Origin: Bacteroidales bacterium UBA1733
GTDB lineage: Bacteria > Bacteroidota > Bacteroidia > Bacteroidales > UBA3663
Direction: 5' to 3'
Assembly (NCBI GenBank): GCA_002315795.1
Contig: DCIF01000135.1
Coordinates: 1 to 33,221, forward strand
DNA length: 33,221 nt
Below are positions 7,081 through 15,684 of the stretch, in pieces. Made by a program: the position numbers and the translations under genes. Position 1 is the first letter of the stretch, and each line of letters begins with the position of its first letter. Under the pieces are notes generated by a model that was not told the DNA's origin, ran no database searches, and saw only the letters and a program-made list of their open reading frames with translations.

Positions 7081-8454
7081 ATGAACGAGATACTTACCTT
7101 AATGAACAGCTACCTGTGGGGATGGCCAATGATCATCCTGCTGGTAGGCACGCACCTGTTTCTGACCCTGAGACTGAAGTTCCCACAACGCTATATCGGA
7201 CATGCCATCAGGATCTCAGTAGAGAAAGATCAGGAGTCATTAGGCGATGTCTCTCAGTTCTCGGCCCTGGCTACCGGCCTTGCAGCCACCATCGGCACAG
7301 GCAACATCATAGGTGTGGCTACAGCAGTGACCATGGGTGGCCCTGGCGCAATCTTCTGGTGCTGGGTGACCGGAGTGCTGGGTATTGCCACTAAATATGC
7401 CGAGGGTCTGCTCAGTATTAAATATCGCATACGCACGGACGACGGACAGATGTTGGGTGGACCTATGTATGCCATAGAGCGTGGTATGAAGAGCCGCTGG
7501 CTGGCCATACTCTTCGCCTTATTTGCTTTCCTGGCCTCTTTCGGCATTGGTTGCACCATACAGAGCAATGCGATAGCCACTATGGCCGATGAGAGCTTCG
7601 GGTGGGACGCCCACTGGGTAGGTCTCGTCCTGGCAACGCTGGTGGGCTGCGTGATTATCTTTGGTGTGAAGGGTATCTCGAAGGTCTGTGAACTGCTTGT
7701 TCCGTTCATGGCGGCATTCTATGTCATCGGCTGTCTCATCCTGCTGGTAATCAATATAGATCTGTTGCCGGAAGCCCTCTTGACTATCCTGAGAAGTGCC
7801 TTCAGCGAACAGGCAGCAACAGGAGGCTTTGTAGGTTCGACCATCATGCTGTCTATGCGCTTCGGCATCGCACGAGGGCTCTTCAGCAACGAAGCCGGAC
7901 TGGGCTCTGCGCCTATCGTAGCAGCTGCGGCCAAGACCAAGAATCCGGTGAGACAAGCTTTGGTCTCTTCGACCTCTGTCTTCTGGGACACAGTGGTCAT
8001 CTGCCTCATCACGGGTCTGGTGCTCGTCACAACCATCCTGGCCGACAACGGCGTGGACTCTACGGCCTCTGCAGCGTTGACCAAGCGCGCTTTTGAACAG
8101 ATACCGATAGTGATCAGCGGCGTCAACGTGGGCTCTATCATCCTCTCTATTGCGATCTTCACCTTTGCCTTCAGCACTATCCTCGGATGGAGTTACTACG
8201 GTGAAAAAGCCCTGGAGTATCTCTCAGGTCGCTTCGGCCGTGAGGCACGTTATATCTACCGACTGCTGATCACCCTTGGCACTTACTTCGGAGCAACCCA
8301 TGCGCTGGAGGTGGTGTGGAACTTCGGGGATGCCACCAATGCACTTATGGCCATCCCAAACCTCGTCTGTCTGCTTTGTCTGAGTGGCGTGTTGGTCAAA
8401 GAGACACGTTACTATCTGTGGGAAGGGCACCTCGACGAGGCAAGCGAGGACTAA
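7081..8454 (+). CDS. Sodium:alanine/glycine symporter (AGCS family)
   Basis: 457-aa integral membrane transporter of the AGCS (AlsT/DagA-type) family, importing alanine, glycine or related amino acids with Na+. The family signature spans residues 61-96 (SALATGLAATIGTGNIIGVA, then GGPGAIFW). About ten hydrophobic segments are visible, and the C-terminal third has the typical FSTILGWSYYGEKALEYL segment. Family membership is secure from the motifs; the exact substrate is not readable from sequence. It is monocistronic, with its own promoter, and converges on the envelope operon with only 50 bp between stops and no clear terminator hairpin. Confidence 0.94.
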   Translation: MNEILTLMNSYLWGWPMIILLVGTHLFLTLRLKFPQRYIGHAIRISVEKDQESLGDVSQFSALATGLAATIGTGNIIGVATAVTMGGPGAIFWCWVTGVLGIATKYAEGLLSIKYRIRTDDGQMLGGPMYAIERGMKSRWLAILFALFAFLASFGIGCTIQSNAIATMADESFGWDAHWVGLVLATLVGCVIIFGVKGISKVCELLVPFMAAFYVIGCLILLVINIDLLPEALLTILRSAFSEQAATGGFVGSTIMLSMRFGIARGLFSNEAGLGSAPIVAAAAKTKNPVRQALVSSTSVFWDTVVICLITGLVLVTTILADNGVDSTASAALTKRAFEQIPIVISGVNVGSIILSIAIFTFAFSTILGWSYYGEKALEYLSGRFGREARYIYRLLITLGTYFGATHALEVVWNFGDATNALMAIPNLVCLLCLSGVLVKETRYYLWEGHLDEASED

Positions 8455-8504
8455 TTCCAGGAAAGTACTACCTATATCTACAAGGGCAAATACCAGGCTA
8501 TTTA

Positions 8505-10070
8505 TCAGCGCTTTAACCAGCGCTCAGGGTTGACGGCATTGGCATTCTGATAAATCCAGAATCTCAGCTCAGAACGCTTGCTGTCAGGCTCTGTCTTCAA
8601 GGTACCCAGCGGCTGACGGATAGAGACTTTCTGTCCCACCTTAACCGAAACATTAGCCAAGTTCATATAGACAGAGCGGTACTGGCCATGCTGCACGATG
8701 ATGGTCCACTCCTCGCTGGTAGAGAAGCAGCTCTGCACCACACCCTCATAGATAGCACAGGCATGTGCTCCGACCTTACTGCTAATGACGATGCTGGAAT
8801 TACCGTTGCCTGCCGTGTTATAATGATCGACGAAGGCAAAGTTAGCATCTATCGGATATGGCAGTTTTCCCTTGTTGCTGGCAAAGCTGCCTGAGAGGCG
8901 CTTGTAACTCTCGTCAATGGCATAAGTAGCCGCTGACGGCTTGCTGACCGTGGTGGAGGTATTACTCTTGGCCGATGAAGGGGTTGTGGTCTTAGTAGTA
9001 GAACCTGAGCTTGTCTTACCCGACTTAGAAGCCGTGGCTGCTTTCTCTTTCTCTGCTTTCTTACGGGCTTCTTCCTCGGCTTTGCGACGTGCCTCCTCGG
9101 CCTTACGGATCTCCTCCTGAATCATACGTTCAATGGTCTTCTCGACCTCAGCCATGCGCTTACGATCACGGTCGAGCTCAGTCTGGAGTTCCTTATTACG
9201 TTTCTGAAGATCAGCCACCTTAGCTTCCTGTTCCTGTTGTTTTCTTGTCAGGTCAGCACGCTCTTTGTCCATATCGGCCAATTTCTGCTGATGTATCTCA
9301 CGCGTCTTTGCCAGCTCTTCTCGAGCATGTTCTGTGGCAAAGCGCTGCTGCTGCAAAAACAAAGCCTGCTCCTTGCGCCACTGTGCATAGTTGCGGAGAT
9401 AGCGCACACGCTTAGAGGCCTCAAACAGAGAGCCTGCAGAGAGTACAAAAGCCGCCTCTTCATAACCTGAACGCCACTTATACATATGACGCACAGCAGC
9501 CGCGTATTTCTGCTGCTTGACCTCATAGTCTTTTCTGAGGATTCTGATCTCCTGACGCAGAGAATCTTCTTCGTGCGTGATGACTTCTATCTCACGTTGC
9601 TGGCTGACGATGAGCGCTTTTCGCTTATTGATCTCGTCCTGACGAATCTTCAAGTCGCGGTTCTGACTACGTACAGACTGCGTGTTGTTGCTGATCAAAT
9701 CTTCTGTATCCTTGATCTGCTTCTGAAGATCTTTCTGCTGCTTCTCATAAGCCTGGCGGCTCATGGGTTGTTTCTTCTTGGTTGGAGTGGACTTCTTGGT
9801 AGGGGTCGTGGTCTTTTTTGCAGAAGACGCTGTGGACTTCTTGGATGGAGCAGCGGTACTCTTCTTCGAGTTTGCGGTCGTAGTCTTCTTAGTATTTGAG
9901 GTTGTACTCTTCTTGGTTGTTGAGGTTGTGCTCTTCTTGGCAGGAGCCGCTTTCTTGGTGGTCTGAGTGGTCGTCGCTTTCTTTTTCTGTTGCGCATAAG
10001 AAGAACCTAACGGCCCTGCCATCAGCAGTGCTGTCAAAAAGATGATGATAAATGATCGGAACAACTTCAT
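8505..10070 (-). CDS. EnvC-like murein hydrolase activator with degenerate LytM domain
   Basis: 521-aa exported protein. Signal peptide 1-27 (cleavage after SSYA); Lys/Thr/Ser/Ala-rich low-complexity segment about 28-100; long coiled coil about 105-265 and a second, charged Arg/Glu/Lys-rich helix about 270-345; Ser/Thr-rich linker; C-terminal M23/LytM-like domain about 395-521. The zinc-site positions look lost: the usual H-x-G-x-D is absent, the second motif reads SVYMNL rather than TxYxH, and the HLHFE motif reads ELRFW. This predicts a non-enzymatic regulator like E. coli EnvC, which activates amidases at the division site. The ending ANAVNPERWL is typical of Bacteroidetes M23 proteins. 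Last gene of the operon starting at 14018; 20 bp separates it from the DUF4292 gene. Confidence 0.88.
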   Translation of the reverse strand: MKLFRSFIIIFLTALLMAGPLGSSYAQQKKKATTTQTTKKAAPAKKSTTSTTKKSTTSNTKKTTTANSKKSTAAPSKKSTASSAKKTTTPTKKSTPTKKKQPMSRQAYEKQQKDLQKQIKDTEDLISNNTQSVRSQNRDLKIRQDEINKRKALIVSQQREIEVITHEEDSLRQEIRILRKDYEVKQQKYAAAVRHMYKWRSGYEEAAFVLSAGSLFEASKRVRYLRNYAQWRKEQALFLQQQRFATEHAREELAKTREIHQQKLADMDKERADLTRKQQEQEAKVADLQKRNKELQTELDRDRKRMAEVEKTIERMIQEEIRKAEEARRKAEEEARKKAEKEKAATASKSGKTSSGSTTKTTTPSSAKSNTSTTVSKPSAATYAIDESYKRLSGSFASNKGKLPYPIDANFAFVDHYNTAGNGNSSIVISSKVGAHACAIYEGVVQSCFSTSEEWTIIVQHGQYRSVYMNLANVSVKVGQKVSIRQPLGTLKTEPDSKRSELRFWIYQNANAVNPERWLKR

Positions 10071-10090
10071 TGACTATACGTTGAAGAATA

Positions 10091-10927
10091 TTATTTTGCC
10101 AGTTTCTTGAGAACTTCGCCAAACTCTTTTAAGGTGACACGACGATAGGAAGACGTAGGTTCAAAGTCGCGCCAAGTGCTTTCGCCGAACGATGGATTGG
10201 TGAAAGAGAGTCCGGCCTGGAGCTCCTTTTTGTCTGTGTTGGTGGCTACTACACTCTCGCTGGTGGCAAAAGGTTTCTTATCAACCTCTCCATAAGCAGT
10301 ATATTGCCAGACGGCTTTATTGCCATCGGCCGTAGTAAGCGAGGTATTGACGAGCTGACCCAGTGCGTTGATACTATAAGCCAGACTATAGTTCTTGCCC
10401 GTATAGACACCTGTTGAGATGAGGTTATCGCCCGTGTCAGACTGTGGAGTGGTCCAGGTCAGCAGACTGTAGTCCTTGCCGGTGGCCTGACCTTTGCCAG
10501 GAATGAAGATACGACCTAAGAGCAGACATTCCAACGCCTCCATCTCATGCCCTTCAAGAGCTTCCATCTTGGTGAGTTCGCTCAACTGCACTACTGTGTA
10601 GATCTTGTCATACTTATCGACAATAATGGCGGAATCACGTGTGGCCTCAATACGCGCCACCTCAAAACCAAGCAATGGAGCATTGGCAGACAGACAAAGA
10701 CGCTTTCCTGACTCGATGCAGATCTTGCCATTCAGACTTGACTTGCCCATCGAAAGCTTCACCTTGCTCTGAAGTGCTTCGTACTTATAGTGATTAGCTA
10801 TGACGGTTTCAAAGCGCGCACGTTCGGGATTAGGTCCTGTGAGGCTTCCAACGCTTGGCTTCTTTGTAGCACACGAACTTAGCAGTGTCAAAACCAGGAG
10901 ACAAACTGACAGATATTTAATTTGCAT
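10091..10927 (-). CDS. DUF4292 family lipoprotein
   Basis: 278-aa predicted lipoprotein: signal peptide with lipobox LSSC (C19), then a mostly beta region. The motif order (early KVKLSMGKSSLNGKICIE, then a middle LLLGRIFIPG) fits the Bacteroidetes DUF4292 family, which I recall as having a LolA/LolB-like lipid-binding fold; that fold is family knowledge and is not visible here. It sits between a TPR protein and an EnvC-like protein, 11 bp after the TPR gene. As I recall, the order TPR-DUF4292-M23 is common in the phylum. A role in lipoprotein or envelope assembly is inferred. Confidence 0.8.
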   Translation of the reverse strand: MQIKYLSVCLLVLTLLSSCATKKPSVGSLTGPNPERARFETVIANHYKYEALQSKVKLSMGKSSLNGKICIESGKRLCLSANAPLLGFEVARIEATRDSAIIVDKYDKIYTVVQLSELTKMEALEGHEMEALECLLLGRIFIPGKGQATGKDYSLLTWTTPQSDTGDNLISTGVYTGKNYSLAYSINALGQLVNTSLTTADGNKAVWQYTAYGEVDKKPFATSESVVATNTDKKELQAGLSFTNPSFGESTWRDFEPTSSYRRVTLKEFGEVLKKLAK

Positions 10928-10938
10928 AATTATTTTTT

Positions 10939-12867
10939 TTAGAATCCTAATGTTTCAGCTGAGGAAATCTTTTTCCTGATAGGTTCAGGCTCTTTACAGT
11001 CAGTACACTCAAGGGCTTTCTTCCAGAGCTCAACAGCGCCCTTGATGTCATTGTTCTTCACCTTAATATCACCATAATGGTCATAAAGGGTAGAGACATC
11101 TGTAGCATCTGGTTCGAGGTTCTCAAGAGCTTTCTGCTGATAGAAGTCGGCCAGCACATAGCTACCTTCGAGATAAAGAATCCAGGCATAGGTATCAAGG
11201 TAGGTAGAGTTTGTAGGATATTTCTGCACTACCTTGAGCGCCATAGACTCTGCACGTGACAGCTCTTTCTGTGCTTGCGAAAGATAATAAGCATAGTTAT
11301 TGAGCACGGCGAAATTGTTAGGGTTATATTTCAGCGACTTCTCATAACACTCGTAAGCCTTCTCGTCGAGGTTATCCAGGTGGTAAAGGTCTCCGATATT
11401 GCCCCACAAGCTACTGATCTGATTAGCATCAGGTGGAGTAACATGATCGATGGCCAAGAGATACTGATCGATGGCCTTGTCTCGCTGATCTAGCTGCACA
11501 TAGACCCACGCCTTGACCAGATAAGCTGCCTGCATGTCGGGGTGCTGTTTCAATGCCTCGTCACAACGCGCAATCATCTGGTCTTTGGGCAACCATGAGG
11601 TGCTGTAATAGAGATAGCGTTCCCAGTACTCAGGATTGGTAGGTTTCAGATCTACGGCAAAGCGAATGCACTCGGCAGCTATACTGTCTTTACGCTGGGT
11701 GCTGAACCATTCAGACTGCAGTTCGTAAAATTCAGGAGCACTGGGGTGCTGGGCAGTCACGGTAGAGAAAAGCTCATCGACCTTATGCAGTAAAGCAGTG
11801 GTGTCAAGTGGCTCGACATCGGCCTGCCCGGCTTTGAGACGCTCACGATAGGTGGCAAACTTACGGTAAGTTCCCTTGAGATATTCGGTCATCACCGTGT
11901 TTTTGGTCTCTACATCCAGATTGGGATTGACCAGAGCTTCAGTTACCAGACTGTCGGCCTCAGCCTGATTGCCCGTCATACTGTAATAGTTGGACAGCGC
12001 AATCCAGACATAAGCGTTATCTGGCTCAATGACCGCTGCCTCATCGTAAGTCTTCTTAGCATCCTGTATCTGTGCATTCTGCATCTGTAGATCACCGAGC
12101 TTGATGCGGTACTGCACATTATACGGATGGTTAGTGATCAGCTTGCGATACTCCTCAAATCCCTCTTCGGCACGACCTGCCTTCTGGAGTATAAAAAACT
12201 TATATTCGGTTAACTGCGGACTGCCACCCTCTATCTCTTCCAGACGGTTAAGTACATCGAGACACTTGTCGGTGCTATCCTGACGAAGGTAGATGTCTGA
12301 GAGCGCATAGAGTGGCTGACTCTTATCAGGATAGTTACGAGCCAAGCGCTCATAGACCACCTGAGCATCCTCAGTACGCTTTAAGACCATCATCAGATCG
12401 GCATGCGCATCGTTATACCAGTAGTTCACAGAGTCTATAGCGGTAGCTCTGGCAATGTTGACAATAGAACCCACCGCGTTGTTCTGCTGACGGTACTGAT
12501 TACTCAGAAAAAAGAGTGCAGCTGCCAGTCCGGGAGCTTCGATGCTGGTAACAGGTTTTCCTAAAGGTCGGTCATCTTCTTCATCGATAGGAGCATCAAG
12601 CGACATCCCCACCTCATAACCCCGAGACATCAGGGCAGAGTCATAGAAGTTGACCGCCGTCTGCATGAGGTTTATCGCAGAGTCCAGACGATGGCATTGC
12701 TCCTGTGTAATGGCCAGAAAATAGAGTGAATCGAAGTACTGCTGCTCGTCCATAGTAAGCACAGACTTAGGTACTGCTATCTCTGCTTTCTTCTTCTTTG
12801 CCAAAAGAGTAGCAGGTAAAAGCAGAAAGGATACAAGCAGAAGAATGACGGTTTTCTTCATTGTCAT
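10939..12867 (-). CDS. Tetratricopeptide-repeat exported protein
   Basis: 642-aa protein with a signal peptide (from MKKTVILL, cleaved near ATLLA) and no lipobox cysteine. The rest is alpha-helical with about ten or more TPR-like units; clear ones include DNAYVWIALSNYYSMTGNQA and NNFAVLNNYAYYLSQAQ. TPR arrays bind other proteins, so a periplasmic or outer-membrane scaffold role is likely, but no partner can be named. The ATG at 12867 overlaps the TGA of the upstream hydrolase (ATGA), suggesting translational coupling; the ATG two codons later (12861) gives an equally good signal peptide. Cotranscribed with the DUF4292 and EnvC-like genes. Confidence 0.85.
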   Translation of the reverse strand: MTMKKTVILLLVSFLLLPATLLAKKKKAEIAVPKSVLTMDEQQYFDSLYFLAITQEQCHRLDSAINLMQTAVNFYDSALMSRGYEVGMSLDAPIDEEDDRPLGKPVTSIEAPGLAAALFFLSNQYRQQNNAVGSIVNIARATAIDSVNYWYNDAHADLMMVLKRTEDAQVVYERLARNYPDKSQPLYALSDIYLRQDSTDKCLDVLNRLEEIEGGSPQLTEYKFFILQKAGRAEEGFEEYRKLITNHPYNVQYRIKLGDLQMQNAQIQDAKKTYDEAAVIEPDNAYVWIALSNYYSMTGNQAEADSLVTEALVNPNLDVETKNTVMTEYLKGTYRKFATYRERLKAGQADVEPLDTTALLHKVDELFSTVTAQHPSAPEFYELQSEWFSTQRKDSIAAECIRFAVDLKPTNPEYWERYLYYSTSWLPKDQMIARCDEALKQHPDMQAAYLVKAWVYVQLDQRDKAIDQYLLAIDHVTPPDANQISSLWGNIGDLYHLDNLDEKAYECYEKSLKYNPNNFAVLNNYAYYLSQAQKELSRAESMALKVVQKYPTNSTYLDTYAWILYLEGSYVLADFYQQKALENLEPDATDVSTLYDHYGDIKVKNNDIKGAVELWKKALECTDCKEPEPIRKKISSAETLGF

Positions 12868-14018
12868 CGAACAAAATTCTTAATCATTTTCAAAGCTTCC
12901 TGACCCATACGCTCATAAGCTTTTTCACTTGGATGCAGGTGATCACCAGAATCAAAGCCAGGTCCGAAAGCAGCCGGGTTGAGTGTATCGCAGACAGCCT
13001 GGTCAAAATCTACACAAGCATCAAAAAGCGGAGAACAGCGCAACCAGTCATTTAACTGGCAGCGCATATAATCACGCTCTTTGGTATAAGTTCGCCAACC
13101 CTCGATAGGAAGCAACGTGCCACTCCAGACATTTAAGCCGAGTTTTCGGGCATGCGCGACATAGAGGGTTTCTATGCCGTGCTCGAGTTCTTCAACCGTA
13201 GGAAGATCACTCCACGGACGGAACACATTCACCTCACGACCTACGGGGTGAATAATATCGTTGATACCGTGCTGCAAGAGGACAGTCCAGGCTCCTGCCA
13301 CATTCAGTTCAATGGGGAAACGGGTGGCACCCTTAAGGCCGTATGCCTGATAAGTGATACAATCATACTGACGAAGGATGCGAGTGCCACTGACAGCACG
13401 ACGAATGACCGACACATTGCGGATGCCCTCTTCCCATAACTGCATTGCCAGGTAGTCAGGCCAGCTCTGTGCTGTGATGGAATCTCCATAACATACCAGA
13501 GCGCGGTTCTGTTCTTCAGTCAGAATATCGATCGTATTGAGGAAGTAGAACCAGTTGGTATTCCGTGTCAGATCAAGCGGAAGCTCCTGCTGTGCAGCAA
13601 AGTCACCATAAGCATACTTACCTTTTGAAAGAGGCCCGGTAATCAGTGTACCTGCATTCATCTGTGTGAATTCACCCAGATAGATGCTAACATCGATCAT
13701 CTCGCCAGCAATGATATCGACCGGCAAAGCGTCACTCTCGACCTCCGCTCCTGGCTTAATCGTCACACTCTCCTGACCATCGAACAACACAGCCGAAGGT
13801 TGATAGTTGCGAGTCTTCTGCTTGGCCACATACACACGGGTCAAAGTGACAGGTACGGTGCCTGTAAGATTGGAGAACCTAAGACGCAATGCGGCGCCAC
13901 TAAAGCACATCTTGACCGGATAGCGCAAGGTTATATCCTTAGACCAGACAGCCTCCTTACGATCGGTAATAGAGGTGGCATTACCCCAGCAAGCAACCCA
14001 TTTTGTATAGTTAGTCAT
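12864..14018 (-). CDS. SGNH/GDSL-family hydrolase
   Basis: 384-aa predicted esterase or deacylase. Residues 1-160 form a beta-rich N-terminal domain; residues 170-384 are the SGNH hydrolase with the block I serine in YGDSIT (S180), block II glycine in VSGTR (G211), block III HGIND (N253) and block V DHLH (D359, H362). The full catalytic set is present. No signal peptide is visible, so the product looks cytoplasmic, although the next three genes encode exported proteins. The substrate is unknown; carbohydrate ester deacetylation is common in the family. First gene of the operon, with a predicted leader of under 20 nt and a 4-base overlap with the TPR gene. Confidence 0.88.
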   Translation of the reverse strand: MTNYTKWVACWGNATSITDRKEAVWSKDITLRYPVKMCFSGAALRLRFSNLTGTVPVTLTRVYVAKQKTRNYQPSAVLFDGQESVTIKPGAEVESDALPVDIIAGEMIDVSIYLGEFTQMNAGTLITGPLSKGKYAYGDFAAQQELPLDLTRNTNWFYFLNTIDILTEEQNRALVCYGDSITAQSWPDYLAMQLWEEGIRNVSVIRRAVSGTRILRQYDCITYQAYGLKGATRFPIELNVAGAWTVLLQHGINDIIHPVGREVNVFRPWSDLPTVEELEHGIETLYVAHARKLGLNVWSGTLLPIEGWRTYTKERDYMRCQLNDWLRCSPLFDACVDFDQAVCDTLNPAAFGPGFDSGDHLHPSEKAYERMGQEALKMIKNFVR

Positions 14019-14041
14019 TTGTACGCATATTTTAAACGGCG

Positions 14042-14073
14042 CAAAAATACGAAAAAATCACGAAAAATCCAAA
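14042..14073 (-). promoter_or_regulatory. Promoter of the SGNH-TPR-DUF4292-EnvC operon
   Basis: On the minus strand TTTG (14073-14070) and TATTTTTG (14049-14042) are 20 bp apart. The start near 14035 lies just before the ATG at 14018. The -33 boxes of this and the divergent rnhA promoter are only 5 bp apart. Confidence 0.75.
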
Positions 14074-14078
14074 TTTTC

Positions 14079-14110
14079 TTTGGCTATTTCATAGAAATAA
14101 TGTATCTTTG
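14079..14110 (+). promoter_or_regulatory. Promoter of the rnhA gene cluster
   Basis: TTTG (14079-14082) and TATCTTTG (14103-14110) are separated by 20 bp. The start near 14117 gives a leader of about 40 nt and confirms that the rnhA frame begins at 14157 and not at the more distal ATG at 13800. Confidence 0.78.
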
Positions 14111-14156
14111 CCGCCGTAGCGTATTATTTCGTCGTACATTATACCTCTTTATCGCA

Positions 14157-14885
14157 ATGCATGCAAATAAATATTATGTCGTCTGGAAGGGTTTTGCCCC
14201 TGGCGTTTATGACTCGTGGGAAGAAGCAGAGATACAGGTATCAGGTTACCCGGATGCTTCATATCGTGCCTTCAAAAGTCAGGAAGCAGCGGTAGAAGCC
14301 TGGCGCGAAGGATTCGATAAAGAGGGACTTCTGCAGGAGGTGGCTAAGGAGATGGCACGACTGGCCAAGGAAGGTACCGTGATTGAATTCGACGAAGAGG
14401 CAGAAGCGGCCAAACCTGCCATAGCTGCTAAGCCTACGAAAGCAAAGCAAAAAAACGTGGATCCTAATGCTCCGAAACCCTACAATGTAGAGACGATTGC
14501 CGTAGATGCAGCTTGTAGCGGGAACCCCGGTCCTATGGAATATAAAGGCGTCTATGTCAAGACCGGACAAGTATTGTTTACCGTTGGACCTATGCAACAG
14601 GGAACTAACAATATAGGAGAATTTTTAGCGATCGTTCACGCTCTTGCACTTGAGGAGAAACAAGGGACTCAAATCCCAATCTATACAGACTCTGTCAATG
14701 CTCTAAAATGGGTGAATCAAGGCTTCTGTAAGACGACGCTTGAAGAGAATGAAGTCAACGCTCCTATCTTTGATCTGATCAGACGTGCCGAGTCTTGGTT
14801 ACGCACACACACTTATCGTGTTCCTATCCTAAAATGGGAAACCAAGCAATGGGGCGAAATCCCAGCAGATTTTGGGAGAAAGTAA
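14157..14885 (+). CDS. rnhA: Ribonuclease H with viroplasmin-like N-terminal domain
   Basis: 242-aa enzyme that cuts the RNA strand of RNA:DNA hybrids. Residues 4-50 (KYYVVWKGFAPGVYDSWEEA, ending with an FKSQEEA-like SQEAAVEAW) form the hybrid-binding domain first known from caulimovirus viroplasmin and eukaryotic RNase H1. A charged, Ala/Lys-rich linker (about 70-108) leads to the RNase H fold (112-242) with D117 in AVDAACSGNPG, E155 in NNIGEF, D178 in YTDS and D238 near the C terminus, the expected four acidic residues. Start chosen by the promoter at 14079-14110 and the domain boundary. The FAH gene follows after 21 bp. Confidence 0.93.
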   Translation: MHANKYYVVWKGFAPGVYDSWEEAEIQVSGYPDASYRAFKSQEAAVEAWREGFDKEGLLQEVAKEMARLAKEGTVIEFDEEAEAAKPAIAAKPTKAKQKNVDPNAPKPYNVETIAVDAACSGNPGPMEYKGVYVKTGQVLFTVGPMQQGTNNIGEFLAIVHALALEEKQGTQIPIYTDSVNALKWVNQGFCKTTLEENEVNAPIFDLIRRAESWLRTHTYRVPILKWETKQWGEIPADFGRK

Positions 14886-14906
14886 GGTTGTAAAAGACAG
14901 GAGAAT

Positions 14907-15578
14907 ATGAAAATTATTTGCGTTGGCATGAACTATGCCAAACATAATGAGGAGTTGAAACACACTCTGGTACAGGTACAGGGGGTGAGTGCCGGAGTGC
15001 AGTTTGAGAATGCTCCTACCCTTTTTCTAAAACCAGAAACGGCCATCACCCGTGAAGACTGGCCATTTTTTGTCCCGGACTGGAGCGACCAAGTAGAATA
15101 TGAAACTGAGATCGTAGTGCGTATCAACCACCTTGGGAAGAGTATTCCAGAGCGCTTTGCCCACCGCTATTATGACGAAGTTTCGCTAGGGCTTGACTTC
15201 ACTGCTCGTGACATTCAGAAGCAATTGAGCCAAAAAGGATTACCATGGGAAATTTCCAAGGGCTTTGATGGGGCTTCTTACGTAGGAAAGTGGCTCAAGA
15301 TTGAGGATCTAAAGAGGCAGAAAAATACCAAAGAAAATCCTATTCAGGACTTACATTTTGAAATGCAGCTTAATGGTGAGACTCGTCAGATTGGTTGGTC
15401 AGGAGATATGCTTCATACCGTGGATCAAATTATCAGTTATGCCAGCCAGTTTTATCTACTGAAGACTGGAGATCTCATCTTCACGGGAACACCAGCCGGA
15501 GTGGGGGTCGTCAAAGAAGGAGACCTCATCACGGCTTCACTTGAAGGCGTTAAGGTACTAGAATGCCGTTGTAAATAA
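14907..15578 (+). CDS. Fumarylacetoacetate hydrolase (FAH) family protein
   Basis: 223-aa cytosolic enzyme of the FAH/YcgM type (acylpyruvate hydrolase, oxaloacetate decarboxylase or tautomerase). The metal site is recognisable: E66 and E68 in YETE and D97 in LGLDFTARD. The GDLIFTGTPAGVG motif near the C terminus is the family hallmark. Length matches the small single-domain members. The exact substrate cannot be read from sequence; oxaloacetate tautomerase or acylpyruvase is likeliest. An AGGAG (14899-14903) ends only 3 bp before the ATG, one of the few Shine-Dalgarno-like sequences here. It lies between rnhA and porU, probably cotranscribed with rnhA. Confidence 0.9.
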   Translation: MKIICVGMNYAKHNEELKHTLVQVQGVSAGVQFENAPTLFLKPETAITREDWPFFVPDWSDQVEYETEIVVRINHLGKSIPERFAHRYYDEVSLGLDFTARDIQKQLSQKGLPWEISKGFDGASYVGKWLKIEDLKRQKNTKENPIQDLHFEMQLNGETRQIGWSGDMLHTVDQIISYASQFYLLKTGDLIFTGTPAGVGVVKEGDLITASLEGVKVLECRCK

Positions 15579-15639
15579 CCTTATTCTGCTTTTTGAGACA
15601 CGTAATCTAAAGGCTTGTTTTCGCGCACACACAATATAT

Positions 15640-15684
15640 GGCAAGTTTCTGCGTTTATAAATGTATGAGACTTGCCCATTTTTT
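15640..15684 (+). promoter_or_regulatory. Terminator-like hairpin over the porU start
   Basis: GGCAAGTTT (15640-15648) pairs with AGACTTGCC (15668-15676), 9 bp with one G-U pair, loop 19 nt, then CA and T6 (15679-15684). The structure contains the ATG at 15665 next to its right arm and looks like an attenuator or a start-sequestering hairpin. It may also be chance in a coding leader. Confidence 0.35.

Noticed and set aside
7254..8177. Minus-strand ORFs of about 150 codons inside the symporter gene
   Set aside because: They are shadows of a well-supported AGCS transporter.
8507..8524. AGCGCT-TTAACC-AGCGCT inverted repeat at the end of the EnvC-like gene as a terminator
   Set aside because: It lies within the last codons and is not followed by a T tract on either strand.
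9486..9966. Leucine- and valine-rich plus-strand ORFs opposite the EnvC-like gene
   Set aside because: They are antisense of the Lys/Thr repeat tract and coiled coil; the hydrophobic look comes from complementing AAG and related codons.
13800..14156. N-terminal extension of the RNase H frame back to an ATG at 13800
   Set aside because: It overlaps the divergent hydrolase gene and the promoter at 14079-14110; the viroplasmin-like domain starts right at the ATG at 14157.
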